The notes: generated from the sequence alone by a model not told the origin. Counted from the first letter of the stretch, positions 48,435-59,287 are shown. The stretch is DNA of 64,000 nucleotides from Stenotrophomonas sp. 57 (GCF_030291075.1 NZ_CP127407.1:2416001-2480000); one strand, 5' to 3'. Made by a program: numbers and translations.

Positions 48435-51400
48435 GTTGCGATCTCCTGTTGTTCGTCCCATTGGCGCAAGCGTGCCGACAACCACGGTGCCAGCTGCGCC
48501 ACTGCGTCGCGGCCGGTCAGCTCGGCATGCAGGAACGGCAGTTCCAGCGCCTGCACCCTGCGCGCATGCGCCCGCCACAACGCCGACTGCAGCTGTGGCC
48601 GTGCCTGATGATCGTGGCCCGCGCGGACGTGCACCAGGGTGCCGTCGAACGGCTGGTGAATGTGTTCGCGGATCAGTCGATTGGTGCCGGTCACGGCGCG
48701 CACCACGCCGTCCAGCACCACATCCGGCAGACTGCCGAGCGCACTGCCGCCACGACGCAGGAACGCGAGAATGCGTTCCCGGCTGTCCAGTTCCGGATGC
48801 GCATCCGGGTCATGACCGGCAATCGCCAGCAGTGCCCGCAATGCGGCGATGGCATCGGGCTCCGGCTCGGCCCGCCAGCACTCGCAGGGATAGGCGTCCA
48901 GCAGTACAAGTTCGCCGACCTCGCGCCCGATCTCATGCAGTCGCACCGCCATCGCCTGGGCGAGGATGCCACCCACCGACCAGCCCAGCAGGTGCACCGG
49001 CCCCTTCGGCTGTAGTGCGACCACCCGCTGCACGTAATCATTGGCCATTGCCTCGATACTGGGCGGCAACGGCTGCTTCGGATCGAGTGCCGGCGACTGC
49101 AGGCCATAGACCGCACGCGCCGGCTGCAATGCCCGGGCCAGGGCACGGTAGTTCCAGGCAATGCCACCGGCCGGGTGCAGCACGAACAGCGGCACGGTGT
49201 CGGCCTCGGGCGCAGCCAATGCGATCACCGGGCCCAATGCGTGATCAGCGAGCGCAGGCGGCTCAGCAATGCGTACCGCAAGCGCAGCCACCGTGGGTTG
49301 TGCGAACAGCGCCCCCAGGCCGAGATCGCAGCGCCAGCGCTGCTCAATGGCCAGCAGCAGGTGCACCGCAGACAGCGAATCGCCGCCTAGGCTGAAGAAG
49401 TCGGCGTCGACCGCCACCGGCTCGGCGAGGCCCAGGGCCTGAGCGAACAGGCCCGCCAGCTCCCGCTCCAGCGGTGTGCGCGCGGCCATCCCTGCCAGCA
49501 CCTGCTGCGGCGGCTTCGGCAGCGCGTTGCGGTCGAGCTTGCCGTTGGCCGTCACCGGCCAGTGGTCCACACCGACAAACGCCGAGGGCACCATATAGTC
49601 CGGTACGCGCGTGGCCAGGTGGCTTCGCAGCAACACAGCATCGGCACGCGCGGTTGGCACATAGGCGACCAGCCGGGCATCGCCGGGCGCGTCCTGGCGC
49701 AGCAGCACTTCCACCCGCTCCATGCCGGGCAGTTCGCGCAGTGCCGCCTCGATCTCGCCCAGTTCGATGCGCAGGCCGCGAAGCTTCACCTGATGGTCGC
49801 TGCGGCCCAGGTATTCGACCGCGCCATCGCCACGCCAGCGCGCCACGTCACCGGTGCGATAGATGCGCTCGCCAGGCAGGAACGGGTCGGCAAGGAAACG
49901 CTCCGCGGTCAGGTCGTCGCGGCCCAGATAGCCACGCGCCAGCTGCACGCCACCGAGGTAGAGATCGCCTGCCACGCCCACCGGCAGCGGCTGCATCCGG
50001 GCGTCCAGCACGTACAGGCGGGTGTTCCAGACCGGGAAGCCGATCGGTACCGGTCGCGAGCGATCCTGGGCCGGGGCGGGCCAGTAGCTCACATCCACTG
50101 CCGCTTCGGTCGGGCCATACAGGTTGTGCAGGTCGGCGTGCATGCGCGCATGGAAGCGATCACGCAACGCTGCATCCAGCGCCTCGCCACTGGTGAAGAC
50201 CCGTCGCAGCTGCAGGCCTTCAGAGGCCGGTGCAGCGAGGAAGGCATCAAGCATCGACGGCACGAAATGCACCGTGGTGATGCCATGCTCGCGGATCAGC
50301 CGCGCCAGTTCGGTGGGGTCACGATGCGCGTCCGGTCCGGCGACCACCAGCGTGGCCCCGCACAGCAGCGGCAGGAAGAACTCCCAGACCGACACATCGA
50401 AGGTGGCCGGGGTCTTCTGCAGCACGCAGTCGTCTGCCTTGAATCCATAGTGCTCGCGCATCCACAGCAGGCGGTTGACGATGGCGCGGTGTTCGATGAC
50501 CACGCCCTTGGGTTCCCCGGTCGAGCCGGAAGTGTAGATCACGTAGGCCGCATCGTCAGGTGCAGGATCGGCCCACGGCGCGGCAAAACTCAGCGCAGTC
50601 CACTGCTCCGGCGCAAGCACCGGCACATCGGCCACACGCGCCGAGACGTCCGCCGCTGCCAGTACGCACACCGGCTGTGCCGAGGCCAGAATACGCGCCA
50701 GGCGATCGTCGGGATGAGCAAGGTCCAACGGCAGATAGGCGGCTCCGGCACGCAGCACCGCGACCAGCGCCATCACCAGCTCCAGCGAGCGCGGCAATGC
50801 CACCGCCACCACGCTGCCCGGGCGGACGCCCATCGCGCGCAGCTGTGCTGCCAGCGCGAAGCTGCGCGCTTCCAATGTCGCGTAGTCCAGCGTGGAAACA
50901 CCGGAGACCAGCGCGGGTGCGTGCGGATCACGGTCCATGCCCTGCTGCAGCAGCTCGACCAACGTGGTCGGTGGCAGCGCATGCGCGGTGGCATTGAAAC
51001 CATGCACCACCTGCTGCGCTTCTTCGGCGGTGGCCAACGGCACGGCCGCGATGTCTTCAGCCTGCAGTGCCGCCGACACGAAATGCAGCAGCCGCGCCGC
51101 ATGCGCCTGCACATCCCCGCGACTGTACCGCGCGGGGTTGGCCTCGATCTCCAGATCCAGCAGGCTCTGGCCATCACCACGGAAGCCCAGCGTCAGGTCA
51201 TCCACAGGCCCGGTGCACAGCACCTCCAGGGTCGCCTGTAAGCCTGGCAGGGCCAGTGGCCTGTAGAACGGCTGCACATTCACCATCGGACCGTGCAGGC
51301 GCTGCTGCGCGCCCACCAGGCCCAGATCCCGGCGCAGTTGCTCGCCTCGGTAACGGCCATGCTTGCGCCCCTGGCTGAGCTGGCGACCCAGGCCCCGGGC

Positions 51401-52312
51401 AAAGGCCTCGACGCTGCCCTCGCCGGCCGCCACGCGCAGCGGCAACACATTCATGACCATCGCCGGCACCCGCGCCGACGCATTGCCCAGCCGCCCCATG
51501 TAGGGCACGCCCAGCACCACTTCATCGGCGGCACTCATCCGCCGCAGGTACTCGGCCGACAGCGCAGCCAGCACATCCGGCCAGGGTTGCAGCCAGCCTG
51601 TCGATACCTGCAGCAGGCGCTCGCGGAACGCCGCATCAAGCGGCTGCACCCAGCGCAGCGCGTCGTTGCTTGACTCCAGCGTTCCCGCCACGCCAGCGCC
51701 GGCCGGTGCGCCCTGCATCTGTTCGCGCCACCACTGCCCAGTTGCTGCACGGCGCCGATCGGCCCGGTAGGCGACGTCATCGGCCAGCACGCCCGCCAGC
51801 CCTGGCAGCGGCTCACCTGTACGACCGGCATACAACGCGCACACACGATCGGTGAACAGCGCCATGCCGTAGCCATCGGCGGCCAGATGGTGCACACGCA
51901 GGTACCAGACCCAGCGCTGCTCGCCCAGATCAAGCAGCAGCTGCTGGCTGATCCGGTCGCGGGTGGGATCCACCGGGCTCAGCCGGTCGGCCAGCATCAG
52001 GCTGCGCGCCGCAGCTGCGGGATCCGCCTCGGCGGAAACATCACGTACCGAAAGCCGTGGCACGTGCGCCGGCTCATGCCACTGCACGGGCTGGCCATCG
52101 GCACCCTCGGCAAAGCGCAGCGCGAAGGCCTCGGCTTCGACCGCCGCCTGGTCTGCCGCCGCAACGAACCCCGCCACGTCCAACGGGCCGTCGATCCACA
52201 CCGCATGCGCGGTATTGAATGACGGATTGTCCGGCGCCAGCCGCTGTGCGAACCACAGTCCGGACTGGGCCTCGGTCAGCGCCACCGGCATGGCCAGCGC
52301 GACGGCGTTCAT
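48425..52312 (-). CDS. entF: Non-ribosomal peptide synthetase EntF
   Basis: 1295 residues from ATG 52312, with domain order C-A-T-TE. Condensation domain (about 10-440): [10 protein letters not shown]. Adenylation domain (about 460-970): [55 protein letters not shown]. Carrier domain: [15 protein letters not shown] with the phosphopantetheinyl Ser. Thioesterase (about 1050-1290): [15 protein letters not shown] with the nucleophile Ser. In enterobactin synthesis EntF activates serine, joins it to DHB and cyclises the trimer. S. maltophilia makes an EntC-dependent catecholate reported to differ from enterobactin, so the product is not certain. A PPTase (EntD) is needed and is not encoded here. 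Confidence 0.94.
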   Translation of the reverse strand: MNAVALAMPVALTEAQSGLWFAQRLAPDNPSFNTAHAVWIDGPLDVAGFVAAADQAAVEAEAFALRFAEGADGQPVQWHEPAHVPRLSVRDVSAEADPAAAARSLMLADRLSPVDPTRDRISQQLLLDLGEQRWVWYLRVHHLAADGYGMALFTDRVCALYAGRTGEPLPGLAGVLADDVAYRADRRRAATGQWWREQMQGAPAGAGVAGTLESSNDALRWVQPLDAAFRERLLQVSTGWLQPWPDVLAALSAEYLRRMSAADEVVLGVPYMGRLGNASARVPAMVMNVLPLRVAAGEGSVEAFARGLGRQLSQGRKHGRYRGEQLRRDLGLVGAQQRLHGPMVNVQPFYRPLALPGLQATLEVLCTGPVDDLTLGFRGDGQSLLDLEIEANPARYSRGDVQAHAARLLHFVSAALQAEDIAAVPLATAEEAQQVVHGFNATAHALPPTTLVELLQQGMDRDPHAPALVSGVSTLDYATLEARSFALAAQLRAMGVRPGSVVAVALPRSLELVMALVAVLRAGAAYLPLDLAHPDDRLARILASAQPVCVLAAADVSARVADVPVLAPEQWTALSFAAPWADPAPDDAAYVIYTSGSTGEPKGVVIEHRAIVNRLLWMREHYGFKADDCVLQKTPATFDVSVWEFFLPLLCGATLVVAGPDAHRDPTELARLIREHGITTVHFVPSMLDAFLAAPASEGLQLRRVFTSGEALDAALRDRFHARMHADLHNLYGPTEAAVDVSYWPAPAQDRSRPVPIGFPVWNTRLYVLDARMQPLPVGVAGDLYLGGVQLARGYLGRDDLTAERFLADPFLPGERIYRTGDVARWRGDGAVEYLGRSDHQVKLRGLRIELGEIEAALRELPGMERVEVLLRQDAPGDARLVAYVPTARADAVLLRSHLATRVPDYMVPSAFVGVDHWPVTANGKLDRNALPKPPQQVLAGMAARTPLERELAGLFAQALGLAEPVAVDADFFSLGGDSLSAVHLLLAIEQRWRCDLGLGALFAQPTVAALAVRIAEPPALADHALGPVIALAAPEADTVPLFVLHPAGGIAWNYRALARALQPARAVYGLQSPALDPKQPLPPSIEAMANDYVQRVVALQPKGPVHLLGWSVGGILAQAMAVRLHEIGREVGELVLLDAYPCECWRAEPEPDAIAALRALLAIAGHDPDAHPELDSRERILAFLRRGGSALGSLPDVVLDGVVRAVTGTNRLIREHIHQPFDGTLVHVRAGHDHQARPQLQSALWRAHARRVQALELPFLHAELTGRDAVAQLAPWLSARLRQWDEQQEIATCS

Positions 52313-52566
52313 GCGCTCTGCGCGGCCTGTAGCGCCTGCACAACGCCCCACCACTGGCGCAGCGTGGTGTGCTCGGCCAACTGCGAGAACTCCAGCGGAA
52401 GGCCGGTGTTGCCCCAGGCCAGGACCAGGCCGAGCATGCGCATCGAATCCAGGTCCAGGTCGATCAGGTTGTCGTCGTCACCGATCTCGGCCGGCGAACA
52501 TTCCAGAACGCGCGCCACGTCGGCTCGCATCCGCTCCAGATCCAGCACCTCACCCGTGGCGGCCAT
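52309..52566 (-). CDS. Stand-alone aryl carrier protein (EntB')
   Basis: 85 residues from ATG 52566, sharing TGATG with the entB stop; a GTG one codon upstream is also possible. It is a single carrier domain: LECSPAEIGDDDNLIDLDLD followed by SMRMLGL, the Ser carrying phosphopantetheine. In E. coli this aryl carrier is the C-terminal domain of EntB; here it is a separate protein, the EntB' of the S. maltophilia entCEBB'FA operon. It holds DHB loaded by EntE and presents it to the EntF condensation domain. Confidence 0.88.
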   Translation of the reverse strand: MAATGEVLDLERMRADVARVLECSPAEIGDDDNLIDLDLDSMRMLGLVLAWGNTGLPLEFSQLAEHTTLRQWWGVVQALQAAQSA

Positions 52567-53198
52567 CACAGCACCTCCAGCAGCTGGTCGGTGGTCATCG
52601 GCACCCCGCTGGTGCGCGCGATCCAGTGCAGCGCCTGATCGTGATCGGCGCGCGAGAAGTCCGCTACCGCATCGGCGGCGATGAAGGCCTCGATATCACG
52701 CTGGAACGCCTCGACCACGGTCGCGGTGCAGCCGATATGGGCGTACACGCCGGTCACCAGCAGCTGGTCGCGCCCACGCACCCGCATCAGCGTTTCCAGG
52801 TTGCTGCGCTGGAATGCGCTGTAGCGATGCTTCACCAGCACGTGCTCGCCTGGCTGCGGTGCCAGCGCCTCGATGATCGGTTCGTGGTCGGCACTGCGGC
52901 GCATGCCCGGCCCCCACAGGTCGGCCTGCAGGCCACGGTCGCGGCGGTCCTGGTCGCCGTGCTGGGCGGTGTAGAACACCGGAATGCTGTGCGCGCGGCA
53001 ATGCGCCAGCAGGCGTGCGATGTTGTCCACGGCCGGGCGCAGTGGTGCATTACCGGCGTCGAATGCGGCCAGGAAATAGCGCTGCATGTCGTGCACCAGC
53101 AGCGCGACACGATCGCGGTGCGGGCGCCACGGCCCACGCGCGTGCGGGAGTTCGGCGGCGGTCGGCAAGGGATAATCGGTGATACGGGGCAGCGCCAT
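52566..53198 (-). CDS. entB: Isochorismatase (EntB N-terminal domain equivalent)
   Basis: 210 residues, ending where E. coli EntB would continue into its carrier domain. Catalytic features: VALLVHDMQRYFLAAF with the Asp, VLVKHRYSAFQRSNLE with the Lys, and LLVTGVYAHIGCTATVVEAF. It hydrolyses isochorismate to 2,3-dihydro-DHB and pyruvate. Starts and stops are joined to both neighbours by TGATG overlaps, so EntE, EntB and the carrier are made in step. Confidence 0.92.
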   Translation of the reverse strand: MALPRITDYPLPTAAELPHARGPWRPHRDRVALLVHDMQRYFLAAFDAGNAPLRPAVDNIARLLAHCRAHSIPVFYTAQHGDQDRRDRGLQADLWGPGMRRSADHEPIIEALAPQPGEHVLVKHRYSAFQRSNLETLMRVRGRDQLLVTGVYAHIGCTATVVEAFQRDIEAFIAADAVADFSRADHDQALHWIARTSGVPMTTDQLLEVL

Positions 53199-54850
53199 CA
53201 GCGCGTTCCTCCTGTCTGTTGCAGATGACGCGCGCGCAGCTGCGCGCGCAGTTCGCGGCGGCTGATCTTGCCGACCGCAGTGGTATCGAAACTGTCGACG
53301 AACACGACCTGGTCGGGCACCTTGAACGCGGCCAGGCCACGCGTGCGCATCCAGGCCTTCAGTGCGGGTGCCTTGAACGGTTCGCCCTGCGGGATCACGA
53401 AGGCACAGCTGCGCTCGCCCAGGTATTCATCGGGAATGGAGACCACGGCGGCATCGAACACGCCGGGGTGCGCCAGCAGGTGGTCCTCGATCTCTTCGGC
53501 GGAGACCTTTTCGCCGGCGCGGTTGATGTGGTCGCCCGCCCGGCCCTGTACCACCAGGTAGCCACCGGGCAGCTGCTGCACGCGGTCGCCGGTACGATAG
53601 AAGCCGTCATCGGTGAACGAGCGCGCGTTGGCCGCCGCATCGTTGTGGTAGCCACGGATGGTGTACGGGCCACGCGTCAGCAGGTGCCCGACCTCGCCCT
53701 CCGCCACCGGCTGGTCATGGTCATCGACCACGCGCACCTCATCATCCGGACTGATCGGTCGCCCCTGGCAGGCCACGATCAGGTCTTCCGGATCGTCCAG
53801 CCGGGTGTAGTTCACCAGGCCCTCGGCCATGCCGAATACCTGCTGCAGGGTGCAGCCCAGGCCGTCGATCACGCGTCGCGCGGCTTCCGGCACCAGCTTG
53901 GCCCCACCCACCTGCAGTACCTGCAGGCTGGACAGATCGTGCTTGCTGGTTGCAGCCGCCTGCGCCCAAAGCAACGCCAGCGGCGGCACCAGGCCACAGC
54001 AGGTCACCCGCTCCCGCGCGATCAGCGGGAAGGCTGCGTCCGGGCCGGGACCGGGGCTGAGTACCACGCGGGCACCGGCGTACAGCGCACCGAAGAAGCC
54101 CGGCGAGCTCATCGGGAAGTTGTGCGCGGCCGGCAACGCGACCAGATAGACGCTGTCGCGGTCGATGCCGCAGATCGCGTTGCTGGCACAGAACGAGTAG
54201 ATGTAGTCGTCGTGCGTGCGTGGAATCAGCTTGGACAGCCCGGTGCTGCCACCGGATATCTGCAGGAACGCCACCGACTGCGGGTCCGGATCGGCCGGCA
54301 ACTGGCCGCGGTCGCCCTGCAGCGTCTCCAGCGCGGTGAACTCCTGTGCATCGCCATCGATCACCACCTTGCGTATCGCGGGCACTTCAGCCTGCAGCGC
54401 CCGCGCCAACGTAAGGTGATCGAAGCCGTCATGCAGGTCGGTGGTGATGTAGGCACTGGCCTCGGCCTTGTTGGCGAAATGCACCAGTTCGGTGATGCGG
54501 TGCGCAGGCAGCGCGTACACCGGCACCAGCCCAGCGCGGAACAGGCCGCAGACCGTAGTGATGAACCCTGCGCTGTTGCCCAGCTGCACCAGCACCCGCT
54601 CGCCCGGCTCCAGGCCGAGTGCCAGCAGGCCCGCGCCGATGCGTCCGGCCTCATGCCAGAGCTGCGCATAGCTCAGGCGCACATCGCCGGCGACCACCGC
54701 GATGTCGTCGGCGTAGCGTTCCGCGCGTTCGCGCAGGAACAACGGGAAGGTCTCGCCGCGCCAGTGGCCTGCTTCGCGATAGCGCGCAGCCAGTTCATCG
54801 GGCCACACCTGCTGCAGGGGCAGACGGGAAGAAACGTGGGACGTGTTCAT
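53198..54850 (-). CDS. entE: 2,3-dihydroxybenzoate-AMP ligase EntE
   Basis: 550 residues from ATG 54850, overlapping entC. ANL-superfamily motifs: [20 protein letters not shown], the DHB-pocket region [57 protein letters not shown] and the C-terminal [11 protein letters not shown] with the catalytic Lys. It adenylates DHB and loads it on the aryl carrier encoded two genes downstream. Confidence 0.95.
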   Translation of the reverse strand: MNTSHVSSRLPLQQVWPDELAARYREAGHWRGETFPLFLRERAERYADDIAVVAGDVRLSYAQLWHEAGRIGAGLLALGLEPGERVLVQLGNSAGFITTVCGLFRAGLVPVYALPAHRITELVHFANKAEASAYITTDLHDGFDHLTLARALQAEVPAIRKVVIDGDAQEFTALETLQGDRGQLPADPDPQSVAFLQISGGSTGLSKLIPRTHDDYIYSFCASNAICGIDRDSVYLVALPAAHNFPMSSPGFFGALYAGARVVLSPGPGPDAAFPLIARERVTCCGLVPPLALLWAQAAATSKHDLSSLQVLQVGGAKLVPEAARRVIDGLGCTLQQVFGMAEGLVNYTRLDDPEDLIVACQGRPISPDDEVRVVDDHDQPVAEGEVGHLLTRGPYTIRGYHNDAAANARSFTDDGFYRTGDRVQQLPGGYLVVQGRAGDHINRAGEKVSAEEIEDHLLAHPGVFDAAVVSIPDEYLGERSCAFVIPQGEPFKAPALKAWMRTRGLAAFKVPDQVVFVDSFDTTAVGKISRRELRAQLRARHLQQTGGTR

Positions 54851-56040
54851 GCGGCAGGCTCGATCGAAGGCGCGGACGAGTGGACGCCCAGCGCATTCAA
54901 CAGGGCAGCGAACTTCGCTGCGGTTTCGGCCACCTCGGCTTCTGGTAGCGAGTCGGCGACGATGCCGGCACCGGCATACAGGCGCAACTGCGTGCCCTGC
55001 ATCCGCGCACAACGGATCGCCACATACCAGTCGCCGTCGCCCTGCGCATCCAGCCACCCCACGGCGCCGGCGTAGAAGCCACGCGGAACCGGCTCAAGCT
55101 CGCGGATGCGCTGCAGTGCCGCCATTCTCGGCGTCCCGCAGACCGCCGGTGTGGGATGCAGCTGGGCCAGCAGTTCGGCCGCAGGGGTCTGCGGATCCTT
55201 CAGGGTCGCGTGGATGCGGGTACCGAGGTGCCACATGCTTGCAGTGGCATGCAGCACCGGGCGCGACTGTGCATCGATGTGGCTGCAGTACGGCGAAAGG
55301 CCATCGACGATGGCCTCTACCACGTGGCGATGCTCGTCATGGTCCTTGGTGGAGGCCAGCAGCGCCTGCGCGGCATGCTCGTCCTCTGCGGCATCGGCGC
55401 TGCGCCGGGCGGAGCCCGCCAGCGGGTGCGACAGCAGTTCGGCGCCGCGCTTGCGCAGCAGCAGCTCCGGCGTGGCACCGACCAGCCAGGCCGGTGCCTG
55501 GCCGGGCTCCACCGGAAGCGGCACTGCATAGGTGGCCACCGAGGGATCGGCGCCAAGACGTGCCAACAACCGTTCCGGAGACAACACCTGGCGCGTGCGT
55601 GCCAGCAGGCTGCGCGCCAGCACCACCTTGCGCAGGTCGTGCCCGGGCGCGCGCAGCGCCTGCACCGCCGTGGCCACTGCGGCGGCATAGTCCTGGGGCG
55701 CGGGCTCGGCCTGTGGGTCACCTTCCAGCGGGGGCGCTGCCTGTGGTTGCAGCGGCAGTGCAGGCAGCAGCCGCTCGGGCTGGTACAGCGCATCATCGGC
55801 GCGCGGTTCGAACGGCACCGCCCCGACCAGCAGGCCGGGGCCGCCGCGCTGCTGCGCGAAGAACGCGGCGACACGCCCGGCCAACGTCGCCAGTGCGCCT
55901 GCGGGCAACGCCGCGCGGCAACCACGTGCGTGCACATGCTGCCCGGCGTGCTGCAGCAGGAACAGCGACGCGTCGTCCACGCTCTCCAGCGTCGATGGCG
56001 CAGCCTCCGGCCACGCCCCCTGCATCAGGGAATCGTTCAT
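54847..56040 (-). CDS. entC: Isochorismate synthase EntC
   Basis: 397 residues from ATG 56040. Chorismate-binding family blocks: [92 protein letters not shown], and [20 protein letters not shown] with [15 protein letters not shown]. It converts chorismate to isochorismate, the first step of the siderophore pathway. It overlaps the exporter gene upstream and entE downstream, both by 4 nt. Confidence 0.94.
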   Translation of the reverse strand: MNDSLMQGAWPEAAPSTLESVDDASLFLLQHAGQHVHARGCRAALPAGALATLAGRVAAFFAQQRGGPGLLVGAVPFEPRADDALYQPERLLPALPLQPQAAPPLEGDPQAEPAPQDYAAAVATAVQALRAPGHDLRKVVLARSLLARTRQVLSPERLLARLGADPSVATYAVPLPVEPGQAPAWLVGATPELLLRKRGAELLSHPLAGSARRSADAAEDEHAAQALLASTKDHDEHRHVVEAIVDGLSPYCSHIDAQSRPVLHATASMWHLGTRIHATLKDPQTPAAELLAQLHPTPAVCGTPRMAALQRIRELEPVPRGFYAGAVGWLDAQGDGDWYVAIRCARMQGTQLRLYAGAGIVADSLPEAEVAETAAKFAALLNALGVHSSAPSIEPAA

Positions 56041-57233
56041 GGGGTCTCCTTCATCCGATGCGCTGCGGCCAGCGCGCACAGCAACAGCAGCAGCGCACCC
56101 ACCAGCAGGTAAGGCAGGCTGGGCCCGCCGCGATACAACAGCGTGCCGAGCATCGGCCCGGCCACCATGCCCATCCCCTGCGCGGCAGCAACGGTGCCAG
56201 CGGTGGCGCCCTGCTCATGCGCTTCCACAGCATCGGCGGCCAGCGCCTGGAACGACGGAAACACGAAACCCATGCCGAAGGCGGCCAGTGCGTAGGCCGC
56301 CGGCAACTGCCAGGCCTGCTGCACGCCCGCCACCGATGCGAAACCGATGCCGGAAATCAGTGCACCGAAAACGATCCAGCGGCGTGGATGCACGTCCAGC
56401 TTCATCACCAGCGTCTGCGCCAGGATCAGGCCGACGCCAACCGCAGTCAGCGCGATGCCAGCCATGCGAGCGCCGGCCACCGCATCGAGCCCCAGCCGAT
56501 CAATCGCGAAAAAGCCCACCGTGACCTGCGCGATGGTCACCGAGACCATCGCGATGAAGGCGGCCAGCTGCGGCAGGCGCAGGCGCCGGTCGAGGCGGCT
56601 CATCGGCGCGCGACGCTGCGCGTTGGTGCCCACCACCGGTGGCGTCGCCGGTAGCCGCCACGCAAGCAATGCCAGCGCCAGCAGCGGCAGCAGTGCGGCG
56701 ACATACAGCGCCAGCGAGAGATTCGTATAGGCCAGCCAGCCCGCGGCCGCCGGGCCCAGCACCATGCCCAGCGCATTTGCGCTGCCCAGCCGCGCAAGGA
56801 AACTGGCGCGCTGTCCAGTCGGCGCCTTGTCGGCAATCAGCGCCGCAGCCGTGGGCGGCACGGCGGCGTAGAACAGGCCGATCAGGCCACGCGCCCCCAC
56901 CAGCACCAGCACCGATACCAGCACCGGCGGCACCGCCTGCAGGGCAACGTCGATGAACACGGCCAGCGCGATGTAGACCACGGTGTAGGCACCCATCGCC
57001 AGCATCAGCACGCGCTTCCGGCCGATGCGGTCGCTGAGCTGGCCCCACGGGCGCGCGGCCAGCATCCACAACACGCCTGCGGCAGTGACCGACAGGCCCG
57101 CATGCCATTCGGACAGGCCGAGCATGCGGACCACCGGGCCGATCACCGCGACGAAGGACATCATCGCCATGGTGCCGATCAGGGCAGCCAACACCAGCGC
57201 CGGCAAACCGGGAACGACGGGACGTGCGTGCAT
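56037..57233 (-). CDS. MFS transporter, probable siderophore exporter
   Basis: 398 residues with 12 predicted helices. The MFS loop motif between helices 2 and 3 is RPWGQLSDRIGRKRVLML. A central basic loop (RRAPMSRLDRRLRLPQ) separates the two halves. As first gene of the siderophore operon, overlapping entC, it most likely exports the finished catecholate, as EntS does in E. coli, although it is not obviously an EntS orthologue. A dyad (57321-57351) lies about 90 bp upstream of the start. Confidence 0.85.
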   Translation of the reverse strand: MHARPVVPGLPALVLAALIGTMAMMSFVAVIGPVVRMLGLSEWHAGLSVTAAGVLWMLAARPWGQLSDRIGRKRVLMLAMGAYTVVYIALAVFIDVALQAVPPVLVSVLVLVGARGLIGLFYAAVPPTAAALIADKAPTGQRASFLARLGSANALGMVLGPAAAGWLAYTNLSLALYVAALLPLLALALLAWRLPATPPVVGTNAQRRAPMSRLDRRLRLPQLAAFIAMVSVTIAQVTVGFFAIDRLGLDAVAGARMAGIALTAVGVGLILAQTLVMKLDVHPRRWIVFGALISGIGFASVAGVQQAWQLPAAYALAAFGMGFVFPSFQALAADAVEAHEQGATAGTVAAAQGMGMVAGPMLGTLLYRGGPSLPYLLVGALLLLLCALAAAHRMKETP

Positions 57234-57320
57234 GGAACACCAGCCGTAACAGGAAAGGATGAGCGGACGCGTCTGCGAGCCCTGCCCGGCATCCGTCCCG
57301 TTCAGGACCGGATGCCACCC

Positions 57321-57351
57321 TCAAATGATAACGGCTCGTATTTGCATTTGA
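57321..57351 (-). promoter_or_regulatory. Candidate Fur-type operator upstream of the siderophore operon
   Basis: TCAAATG (57321-57327) and CATTTGA (57345-57351) are perfect inverted arms around an AT-richer core with ATAACG and CGTAT. It is the only AT-rich dyad before the exporter gene start at 57233. Siderophore operons of this group are repressed by Fur with iron. The match to the 19-bp Fur consensus is only partial. Confidence 0.45.
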
Positions 57352-57386
57352 TACCCATTCTCTTGAATGGGCGTGCAACAGTGGGT

Positions 57387-57737
57387 TCAGCGCATTGCAC
57401 GCAGGCCGAGCAGACCGCGACGCTTGAACCACCATTCCAGCGGCAGCGTCACCAGCGGCGGGATAGCCGCCAGCAGGGCCAGGGCGCTGGCCCACCACGG
57501 CCAGCGCAGGCGCACCGCTGCGAACAGAGTGACCGCCACGTATACCAGGAAAGCCACGCCGTGCAGAGGCCCGAACAGCTTCACCAACGCCACGTTGGCC
57601 ATGGGGCCGTATTTCATCCACATGCCGATGAGCAGGCCGGCCCAGGTCACGGCCTCGATGAAAGCGACCGCCGCGAACAGGCGTCCGGTCGGGTGCATGG
57701 GGGAACGTTGGGTCACGCGGGGCTCCGGCATCGGCAT
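57387..57737 (-). CDS. DUF3817 membrane protein
   Basis: 116 residues, three membrane helices. Family pattern: LFAAVAFIEAVTWAGLLIGM, WMKYGP, and LVKLFGPLHGVAFLVYVAV. DUF3817 proteins are small integral membrane proteins of unknown role. Start uncertain: ATG codons at 57737, 57731 and 57698 all fit and none has a clear ribosome-binding site. A Fur-like motif touches the first of these. Confidence 0.78.
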   Translation of the reverse strand: MPMPEPRVTQRSPMHPTGRLFAAVAFIEAVTWAGLLIGMWMKYGPMANVALVKLFGPLHGVAFLVYVAVTLFAAVRLRWPWWASALALLAAIPPLVTLPLEWWFKRRGLLGLRAMR

Positions 57738-57757
57738 ATCAAATGCGAATGATACGC
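57737..57757. promoter_or_regulatory. Candidate Fur box at the DUF3817 start
   Basis: Contains AAATGCGAATGATACGC, with TATCA and TGATA as inverted ends. AATGCGAATGAT-type sequences are common in Fur boxes of pseudomonads and xanthomonads. It overlaps or abuts the possible start codon of the DUF3817 gene, next to the siderophore operon. Confidence 0.45.
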
Positions 57758-57772
57758 AGATGCACGCTCCAT

Positions 57773-57827
57773 GTAGAGTCGAGCCATGCTCGACTGCTGG
57801 AGCGTGTCCACCAAGGTGGACAACTAC
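57773..57827. repeat. Inverted pair of SMAG-type palindromes
   Basis: The first unit begins GTAGAGTCGAGC and folds with GCTCGACT (57773-57798). The second, on the minus strand, begins GTAGTTGTCCACC and folds with GGTGGACA (57804-57826). Together they form a dimer as described for SMAG elements. The GTAG of the second supplies the TAG stop codon of the LLM gene at 57824-57826. Confidence 0.65.
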
Positions 57828-58759
57828 CGTAGCGTGTATGGCAGAACATGCTCCCCGATCTCGCGCAACACCGCGTCCATCGGCCGCCCGTTGTCGACCA
57901 GGTTGAACATCACGTGCGCCACGCCCTGCGCATGCACGCGCAGCAGATAGTCACGCAGGCCATCGCGGCCGACCTTCAGGCCCAGCGGCAGCGGCTCGGC
58001 TGGCGCCTGCGGATCGGCCTGCAGGTCCAGCAGCATCGACTGCACGAACGGCTTGCCTGGCCCACCACGCTGCACCAGCGCCTGCTGCCACAGGCCGATG
58101 CGTCCCTCCTGCGCGGTCTCTTCGCGGTGATAGGTGGCCCAGCCTTCGGCCTCGCGCGCGATCCACTGAAGGCTCTGTCGCGCGGTACCCACCACCAGCA
58201 TCGGAATGCGCGTGGTGGGCGCTGGCAATACATCGAAGCCACCCGTGGCCTGCCGCACCGAAGCCCGTTTCTCCGCATCGGGGGACAGCGCGGCACGCAA
58301 CAGCGACCAACGCTCACGGAACGTCGCCGCCCTGCCCTCCAGGTCTTCGCCGAATGCCGCGAACTCTTCCGGCCGATCGCCCGACCCCAGGCCCAGCACA
58401 AAGCGCCCGTCGCTGATCCGGTCCAGGCTCAACGCCGACTTCGCCACCTGCAGCGGCTGCCGCAATGGCAGCACAATGGCGGCACTGCCAACGGCGATGC
58501 GGTCGGTTGCGGCAGCCAGCATGCCCAGCCACAGGAACGGGTCATCCAGCGCGCTGGCTGTCGCATCTGGTCCCTGCGGCACCATCAACGGCACGTCGCG
58601 CGTCCACAGCGCGGCAAAGCCGAGGTCATCGGCCAGCCGCGCAATGCGCCTCGCTTCACCCAGGTCGGCCAGCCCGTGCGCTGCCACCGGCGTCATCAGG
58701 CCCAGGCTAAGGCCCCGTTGCGGAAACAAGGCAGCGTTAGCAGGATTGAAATCACTCAT
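57824..58759 (-). CDS. LLM-class flavin-dependent oxidoreductase
   Basis: 311 residues, luciferase-like fold. Features: IARLADDLGFAALWTRDVPL, LAAATDRIAVGSAAIVLPLR, and KSALSLDRISDGRFVLGLGS followed by GDRPEEFAAFG; later PMLVVGTARQSLQWIAREAE. Such proteins use FMNH2 or F420; the substrate cannot be deduced. It stands alone, divergent from the GNAT gene, and its stop is inside a SMAG unit. Confidence 0.85.
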   Translation of the reverse strand: MSDFNPANAALFPQRGLSLGLMTPVAAHGLADLGEARRIARLADDLGFAALWTRDVPLMVPQGPDATASALDDPFLWLGMLAAATDRIAVGSAAIVLPLRQPLQVAKSALSLDRISDGRFVLGLGSGDRPEEFAAFGEDLEGRAATFRERWSLLRAALSPDAEKRASVRQATGGFDVLPAPTTRIPMLVVGTARQSLQWIAREAEGWATYHREETAQEGRIGLWQQALVQRGGPGKPFVQSMLLDLQADPQAPAEPLPLGLKVGRDGLRDYLLRVHAQGVAHVMFNLVDNGRPMDAVLREIGEHVLPYTLR

Positions 58760-58825
58760 GCGCGCAGCTTAGCGTGCAGGCATGGGGCAACGATGACGCG
58801 CCGCCCACCACCGGAAGAACACTGC

Positions 58826-59275
58826 ATGCCGAGGATCCGCCCTGCCCACGCCGATGACCTGCCCGCTATCAGCGCGGTATGCCTGGCCGCCTTCAACGCG
58901 GCGGTGGCACCCTCGCTCAGTGCAACCGGCGTTGCCACCTTCGGCAGTGTGGCTGCGGCAGATGCGTTCGGCGCGCGCCTGCTGGGCGACAACCACATCC
59001 TGGTGGCCGAGCACGAAAACCGCATCGTCGGCGTGGTCGAACTGACGGAAGGGCGGCACTTGGCCATGCTGTTCGTCGATCCCGGCTGCCAGGGCCAGGG
59101 CATCGGCCATGCCCTGTTCCAGGCCGTGCTGCCGCAGCTGCGCACGCCGACGATGAGCGTGCGCGCGTCATTGAATGCCGTAGCCACCTACCAGCGCTAC
59201 GGCTTCGTGCTGGACGGCGAGGTCGGCGAGTTCAACGGCCTGCTGTACCAGCCCCTCCGCTACGCCGCGCACTAG
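58826..59275 (+). CDS. GNAT-family N-acetyltransferase
   Basis: 149 residues from ATG 58826. N-terminal RIRPAHADDLPAISAVCLAA and the acetyl-CoA motif HLAMLFVDPGCQGQGIGHALF (Q/R-x-x-G-x-G/A form QGQGIG), then LNAVATYQRYGFVLDGE. Substrate unknown. It ends 12 bp from the convergent SDR gene. Confidence 0.88.
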   Translation: MPRIRPAHADDLPAISAVCLAAFNAAVAPSLSATGVATFGSVAAADAFGARLLGDNHILVAEHENRIVGVVELTEGRHLAMLFVDPGCQGQGIGHALFQAVLPQLRTPTMSVRASLNAVATYQRYGFVLDGEVGEFNGLLYQPLRYAAH

Positions 59276-59287
59276 CGGCGGCGGCGA

